A stretch of 64,000 bases of DNA from assembly GCA_030765605.1 (NCBI GenBank), contig JAVCCG010000020.1:7039-71038 (forward strand). Reading direction: 5' to 3'. This DNA is from Candidatus Alcyoniella australis. Lineage in GTDB: Bacteria; Lernaellota; Lernaellaia; JAVCCG01; Alcyoniellaceae. The first letter of the stretch is position 1. Each line of letters starts with the position of its first letter. The notes below the pieces were generated by a model, which did no database searches, was not told the origin of the DNA, and was given only the letters and a program-made list of their open reading frames with translations. Positions 60,619-64,000 of this stretch are shown here, piece by piece. Position numbers and translations under genes: made by a program.

Positions 60619-61299
60619 CTATTCCTTCTGGGCCAGTTCGACCCGCAGCTCGATGGAGCGACCATCGTCGCAGCCGCGTAGCGGCTCGATCATCCCCGAC
60701 AATCCGTGGGCCAGCATGCGCTCGACGAACGGCTTGAGCTCCACCCTGCGTCCGTCCACGCGCAGCTCGGCGCGGGTTGTACGCCTGGCAGGCTCGACGA
60801 ACTCGGCGATCAGCCAGTCGGCCAACGCCGACGGGTCGTCCAGGCCAAAGCGGGGCACGTCGCACTCTAGCTCGTCGTAGTCGGTGATCACCGCCACCAG
60901 CCGCTGATCGGGCCCATCGCAGATCAGCTCGCGGCCCACGGCGCTGCGCAGCAGCTCGATCTTGGGCGCGCTGCCGTGCTTGTAGCCCTCGGTGATCACC
61001 AGGTCGCAACGCGGCAGATAGCGGCTCACCGCCTCGTACACGTCGATTTCGCCTTCGAATCCGGCGATCATGCCCGCTGCCCCCGGCCCGGCCAGCAGCA
61101 CGTGGTCCGCGCCTGCCCGCCGCAAGCGCCAGGTGTCCTTGCCCTCGTGATCCATTTCAAATCCATGGGCGTAATGTTTGACCGCGGCCACGCTCAGGCC
61201 GCGCGCTTTTAGCTCGGGCAGCAGCTTCTCAAGATAGGTCGTCTTGCCCGAGCCGGACCTGCCCACGATGCTGATCAGCGGAATCAACGTTCCTCCCAT
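60619..61299 (-). CDS. mobB: Molybdopterin-guanine dinucleotide biosynthesis protein B
   Basis: GTP-binding partner of MobA in molybdenum-cofactor maturation; 226 residues. The N terminus IPLISIVGRSGSGKTTYLEKLL contains the P-loop (cut short here), followed by AVKHYAHGFEMDHEGKDTWR and LVITEGYKHG, all typical of MobB. The last ~55 residues (ELRVDGRRVELKPFVERML) are a C-terminal extension. ATG 61299 has AGAGG upstream; a TTG at 61287 with GGGAGG, overlapping the fdhD stop, is an alternative and would match the usual MIPL start. It lies behind fdhD, consistent with formate-dehydrogenase assembly. Confidence 0.92.
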   Translation of the reverse strand: MGGTLIPLISIVGRSGSGKTTYLEKLLPELKARGLSVAAVKHYAHGFEMDHEGKDTWRLRRAGADHVLLAGPGAAGMIAGFEGEIDVYEAVSRYLPRCDLVITEGYKHGSAPKIELLRSAVGRELICDGPDQRLVAVITDYDELECDVPRFGLDDPSALADWLIAEFVEPARRTTRAELRVDGRRVELKPFVERMLAHGLSGMIEPLRGCDDGRSIELRVELAQKE

Positions 61300-62078
61300 A
61301 CGATCCTCTGTGCATTGGCAAAAACCCTGAAGCGATCGCCGCGCGCCGATCCGACCAGCGTGACGCCCGTGCTGTGCGCCAGTTCCACCGCCAGACTGGT
61401 AGGCGCGGCGCGGCTGATCAGCAGCGGCACACCCAGACGCGCGGTCTTGATCAGCATTTCGCTGCTGATGCGACCGGTGCACAGCAGGCAGTAGCGCGCC
61501 GGATCCAGGCCGTCGAGCAGACAGCGCCCGGCCAGCTTGTCCACGGCGTTGTGGCGGCCCACATCCTCGCGCAGCAGGCGGATACCGTCCTCGTCGGCCA
61601 GCGCCGCTCCGTGTACACCGTTGGTGAGGTGATGCAGCTGTGTGGCCTTTTCAGTCAGCTCGCTGATCAGCACGCTAATCCGTGACGCGGCGATCTGCAA
61701 CCCGTCGCGCACCCTAAGCTCTCCGGCTCTGCCCGCGTCAAGCGCCCCGCGGCCCAGGGTTCCCTTGCCCAGGCCGCTGGTCACCAGCCGCTCGTTTGCC
61801 GGCATGCAACCCGGCGCCGCGACCTTGGCGCAAATCGAGTCGCCATCGTCCTCAATGCTCAGCTTTTCGATCTGGTCCGCCGAGCTAATCGCTCCGTCGG
61901 CCAACAGAAAGCCCACGGTCAACTCGTCGGGGTATTCGGGCGTGCATAGCAACGTAGCCGCCCTCTCGCCGTTGAGCTCGATGCTCAAGGTCACCTCGCG
62001 GGCCAGCTCGATCGCGCAGCTTTTTCGCTGCTGGTCGAGGACTTCGATCGTCACGGCGCGGGGGTCAATAGGCTTCAT
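61284..62078 (-). CDS. fdhD: Formate dehydrogenase accessory protein FdhD, catalytic cysteine absent
   Basis: FdhD transfers sulfur from a cysteine desulfurase to the molybdenum cofactor of formate dehydrogenase. 264 residues, the family size. DELTVGFLLADGAI, LREDVGRHNAVDKLAG and TGRISSEMLIKTARLGVPLLIS are conserved. The loop that normally carries the sulfur-binding Cys (CxxC, or a single Cys in TSGCGKG-type versions) reads VTSGLGKG, with Leu103 in place of Cys. ATG 62078 is preferred to a GTG at 62108; neither has a strong ribosome site. It overlaps mobB by 16 bases. Confidence 0.9.
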   Translation of the reverse strand: MKPIDPRAVTIEVLDQQRKSCAIELAREVTLSIELNGERAATLLCTPEYPDELTVGFLLADGAISSADQIEKLSIEDDGDSICAKVAAPGCMPANERLVTSGLGKGTLGRGALDAGRAGELRVRDGLQIAASRISVLISELTEKATQLHHLTNGVHGAALADEDGIRLLREDVGRHNAVDKLAGRCLLDGLDPARYCLLCTGRISSEMLIKTARLGVPLLISRAAPTSLAVELAHSTGVTLVGSARGDRFRVFANAQRIVWEER

Positions 62079-62130
62079 CGAATCGGCCCATTGTGTGGCA
62101 GCGCGCACACGCGGTCAATCGACAAACAAA

Positions 62131-62153
62131 GGGCCGGGGACACGCCCCGGCCC
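62131..62153 (-). terminator. Terminator of the B12-riboswitch-controlled lipoprotein gene
   Basis: A perfect nine-base stem GGGCCGGGG / CCCCGGCCC with a five-base loop is followed on the minus strand by UUUGUUUG. It separates the lipoprotein gene from fdhD-mobB. Confidence 0.85.
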
Positions 62154-62177
62154 GTGGGATCTGGAAACTGCGACGGC

Positions 62178-63626
62178 TTAGCGCCAGCCGATGATGTCCT
62201 GCGGGAAGAATGTGCCGAACTCGTATGCAGTGCCCACCGTCCAATCGATGGGATTGATCGGGTAGACCTTGCCATTGAGGAAGTCGGAGGCAAACACCGT
62301 GTTGTCCGAGTAGACCGCGAGCCGCGATACATAACTGCAACCCGGGATAATGATCGGATTGCCCGCGCCGCGTGTCCAAATGCCGCTTTCGATGATGTAA
62401 ACGTAGATCTTGCCATCGCTGCTGTCGGCAACCACCAGCTGCCCATCCAGGGTCATCACTGCCGGCCCGGGGGCAACGCCGATGCTCAGCGTCTCGGTGA
62501 TCGTATTGTTCGAGGCGTCGATCACGTCGATCGAACCGTTTACCGTGGCGCCGTAGTCGCCGGAGTTGATCGCATAGACCGTCTCGCCGTCGATGGACGT
62601 CACTACGTTGGTGGTGTTCAGCCCGCTGGTGGGGATAATCGCGTTCAGCGTGAAGCTCCCCGGATCGACAACTGCCACGCCCGGATCGTCGCCGTAGGTG
62701 TAGCTCGTCAGGTCGTAGTCGCTTAGCGCAATGTAGAGATTGCCGCGCGCACGGGTGATCTCGGTCGGCGCCGAACCCGAGGGCAGGCCGACGTAGCCGA
62801 CCTTCACGCCCTTGTTCAAATTCACGCCCAACACGCCGTCACCCAGATTGCTTGTGACCCAGGCCACATCGTCGGCCACCACCACGGACCACGGAGAGTC
62901 GGTGTAGAGCTGAATCGAGTAGAAGTCCTTGGTCCACAGATCGACGATCAATAGTTGCTCGTCGCCGTTGATGCCCGCGCCGTAATCGCCCGAATCGACG
63001 ATCACCAGCGAGTCGTAGTACAGGTCGACATCATTGGGCACGTTGAGCTGTACGGCGTCAGAGGCCAGGATGTCGTCCACCGTGGCGCCCGTGGCCGTAT
63101 CGAACTGGCCCAGCAGGCCGCCGATGCCGTCAACCACGAACACGTCGGGGCCGACGAACACGTCCAGCGTGCCCTCTTTCCCCTGGGCCTCGGCACTGAT
63201 CGTCGCGGTTCCGACGGCCTCGCCGGTGACGTAACCGTATTCGTCGACCGTGGCCACCGCATCGCTGGACGAGCTCCAGGTAAAGGTGATGCCGCTCATT
63301 TCGTCGCCGAGGTTGTCAAAGGCAGTAGCAACGTAGGTCGTCTCGTCGCCCACGGCCACAGCCGGGTCATCGGTGGCCACGAGGATCTCGTTAATAAAAA
63401 CGTCATCGTCGTCGTCGTCATCATCATCGTCGTCGTCGATGTCGTCATCATCGTCGTCGTCCACGTCGTCGTCGTCCACGTCGTCGTCATCGTCGTCGTC
63501 CCCGGATCGCCCGCCCGAGCTGCCGTCGTCGTCGTCCGATGAACAGGCGCCGACTACCAGCACCATGCTCAACGTCGCGAACAGCACCAGCAATAAAACA
63601 GCCCATTTAGAAGCCCAGTCCTTCAT
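62178..63626 (-). CDS. Asp-rich beta-propeller lipoprotein under cobalamin-riboswitch control (BtuG-like)
   Basis: 482 residues. Lipobox VVGAC (Cys28), then poly-Asp tracts at ~43-75. A Big2-type Ig module follows (~78-155, with EAVGTATISAEAQGK). The C-terminal ~320 residues are a YncE/YVTN-like beta-propeller with repeated blades such as SLVIVDSGDYGAGINGDEQ and VYAINSGDYGATVNGS, each a 'SGDYG' loop. A cobalamin riboswitch lies directly upstream and a terminator downstream, so it is a monocistronic, probably B12-repressed gene. Bacteroides BtuG is also a surface beta-propeller lipoprotein that binds B12 and is B12-riboswitch regulated. Homology was not tested; the ligand is inference. GAGGAGG precedes the ATG. 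Confidence 0.82.
   Translation of the reverse strand: MKDWASKWAVLLLVLFATLSMVLVVGACSSDDDDGSSGGRSGDDDDDDDVDDDDVDDDDDDDIDDDDDDDDDDDDVFINEILVATDDPAVAVGDETTYVATAFDNLGDEMSGITFTWSSSSDAVATVDEYGYVTGEAVGTATISAEAQGKEGTLDVFVGPDVFVVDGIGGLLGQFDTATGATVDDILASDAVQLNVPNDVDLYYDSLVIVDSGDYGAGINGDEQLLIVDLWTKDFYSIQLYTDSPWSVVVADDVAWVTSNLGDGVLGVNLNKGVKVGYVGLPSGSAPTEITRARGNLYIALSDYDLTSYTYGDDPGVAVVDPGSFTLNAIIPTSGLNTTNVVTSIDGETVYAINSGDYGATVNGSIDVIDASNNTITETLSIGVAPGPAVMTLDGQLVVADSSDGKIYVYIIESGIWTRGAGNPIIIPGCSYVSRLAVYSDNTVFASDFLNGKVYPINPIDWTVGTAYEFGTFFPQDIIGWR
63401..63538 (-). repeat. GAC/GAT trinucleotide tract encoding poly-Asp
   Basis: Runs of GAC and GAT codons on the minus strand, broken by single Val or Ile codons and by the segment encoding GSSGGRSG. 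Confidence 0.9.
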
Positions 63627-63730
63627 CGATTCCTCCTCGAATCTTTCGCCGTCATCCGCGGCGGTTTGGTGTTTGACCCAAGGATCGGACCGCGCTCGTG
63701 CGCTGAAAATATCCTGCTCCTCAGGCCTGC

Positions 63731-63877
63731 GACGGGGAGGTATTCCGACTCATGGATCGCCCTACTTGCGACGCCTTCCCGGGCCGTAGCCCAGTGGCTG
63801 CATGCCGCTTTCGTCCCCACTTACGGCGGCGGGACCGTGCCGGAATTCAACCGGCTTCCCTCGCCCGAAGCCTCCAC
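63731..63877 (-). promoter_or_regulatory. Cobalamin (B12) riboswitch
   Basis: Read on the minus strand, the conserved parts appear in order: GAGGGAAGCCGG, then TTGAATTCCGGCACGG, CCCGCCGCCGTAA and GGGGACGAAAG, then the B12-box parts CAGCCACTG and CGGGAAGGCG, then GATCCATGAGTCGGAATACC. GGAGG at 63871-63875 can pair with CCTCC at 63736-63740 to close the aptamer. The 3' end lies ~105 bases upstream of the lipoprotein ATG at 63626. No U-rich terminator lies in between, so control is probably at translation initiation. Confidence 0.93.
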
Positions 63878-63906
63878 ATTGTCATTGCAAAGCCGATTCC
63901 TGTCAA
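63878..63906 (-). promoter_or_regulatory. Sigma-70-like promoter for the riboswitch transcript
   Basis: On the minus strand TTGACA (63901-63906), a 17-base spacer and GACAAT (63878-63883). Transcription would begin at the first base or so of the closing stem of the aptamer, so the leader would be essentially the riboswitch itself. Confidence 0.55.
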
Positions 63907-63973
63907 TTGAAGCCCGGAAGGCACCGTACTACCGAGCATGCGATGTGGATTAGGCGGGCCAGGTTAAATCACT

Positions 63974-64000
63974 TAGCCTGGATTATTCATGCTCGAGCAT
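63974..64000. mobile_element. Possible start of another MITE/IS end at the window edge
   Basis: TAGCCTGGATTATTCATG at 63974-63991 matches 17 of 18 bases of the right terminal repeat (read inward) of the element at 23996-24177, again preceded by the TA dinucleotide. The rest lies outside the window, so it may be a full insertion sequence or another MITE copy. Upstream, CCAGG at about 63958 forms a short inverted repeat with it. Confidence 0.5.

Noticed and set aside
63373-63789. Poly-Ser open frame on the plus strand near the right end
   Set aside because: It arises from reading the Asp tract on the other strand and runs across the B12 riboswitch.

Overview
The window reads as a stretch of chromosome from a GC-rich, diderm, free-living bacterium of the old 'deltaproteobacterial' type. 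Supporting this are a complete pilB-T-C-S-R-A type IV pilus block with a sigma-54 pilin promoter, KDO/LPS genes (kdsB, kdsD), an outer-membrane barrel, many lipoproteins, an FHA-linked sigma-54 activator and a Ser/Thr kinase with a PEGA domain. Three lipoproteins carry extreme poly-aspartate tracts just after the lipobox cysteine. I associate that trait with uncultivated lineages near Myxococcota, Desulfobacterota and Lernaellota, but the placement is inference. No rRNA, tRNA, CRISPR array or transposase gene was seen.

Layout. 1-8.8 kb: end of a TPR protein, then pilB, pilT, pilC, pilS, pilR and pilA; pilA has its own sigma-54 promoter, two upstream dyads that look like PilR sites, and a strong terminator. 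8.8-15.7 kb: mixed small genes, including a DUF169 gene broken by a TAA codon, an SDR, an outer-membrane barrel and prmA. 15.7-23.8 kb: secreted and lipoprotein genes, namely a cysteine-rich mini-protein, two YVTN beta-propeller lipoproteins, a giant Asp-rich Ig-like lipoprotein and, divergently, a lipoprotein alpha/beta hydrolase. A 182-bp non-coding element with 21-bp inverted ends and TA flanks follows (MITE-like). 24.2-37.1 kb: a co-directional run of polytopic GT-C-type glycosyltransferases and a flippase-like protein, interleaved with an FAD oxidoreductase, a beta-hydroxyacid dehydrogenase and a ThDP enzyme. 37.2-42.9 kb: a second Asp-rich lipoprotein, a TPR membrane protein, a Ser/Thr kinase and glutamate dehydrogenase. 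42.9-46.4 kb (minus): unknown gene, GH35 beta-galactosidase, uridine kinase. 46.4-49.6 kb: two tandem sigma-54-activator-like genes, the first with a degraded ATPase core. 49.7-53.1 kb: kdsB-pyrG-kdsD. 53.1-62.1 kb (mostly minus): uvrB, a deoxyribosyltransferase/GAF pair, cysS, ispF-ispD, a macrodomain protein and mobB-fdhD.

The most notable locus is the right end. A cobalamin riboswitch on the minus strand (about 63731-63877), with a sigma-70-like promoter abutting it, lies just upstream of an Asp-rich beta-propeller lipoprotein (62178-63626). By analogy with the Bacteroides surface vitamin-B12 binder BtuG, this looks like a B12-repressed, surface-exposed corrinoid-capture lipoprotein in a non-Bacteroidetes lineage. 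The poly-Asp tract just after the lipidated cysteine would fit an exaggerated version of the acidic lipoprotein surface-export signal known from Bacteroidetes. The same tract on two other lipoproteins here suggests a general sorting signal in this organism. The riboswitch is read directly from the sequence; the function and sorting are inference.
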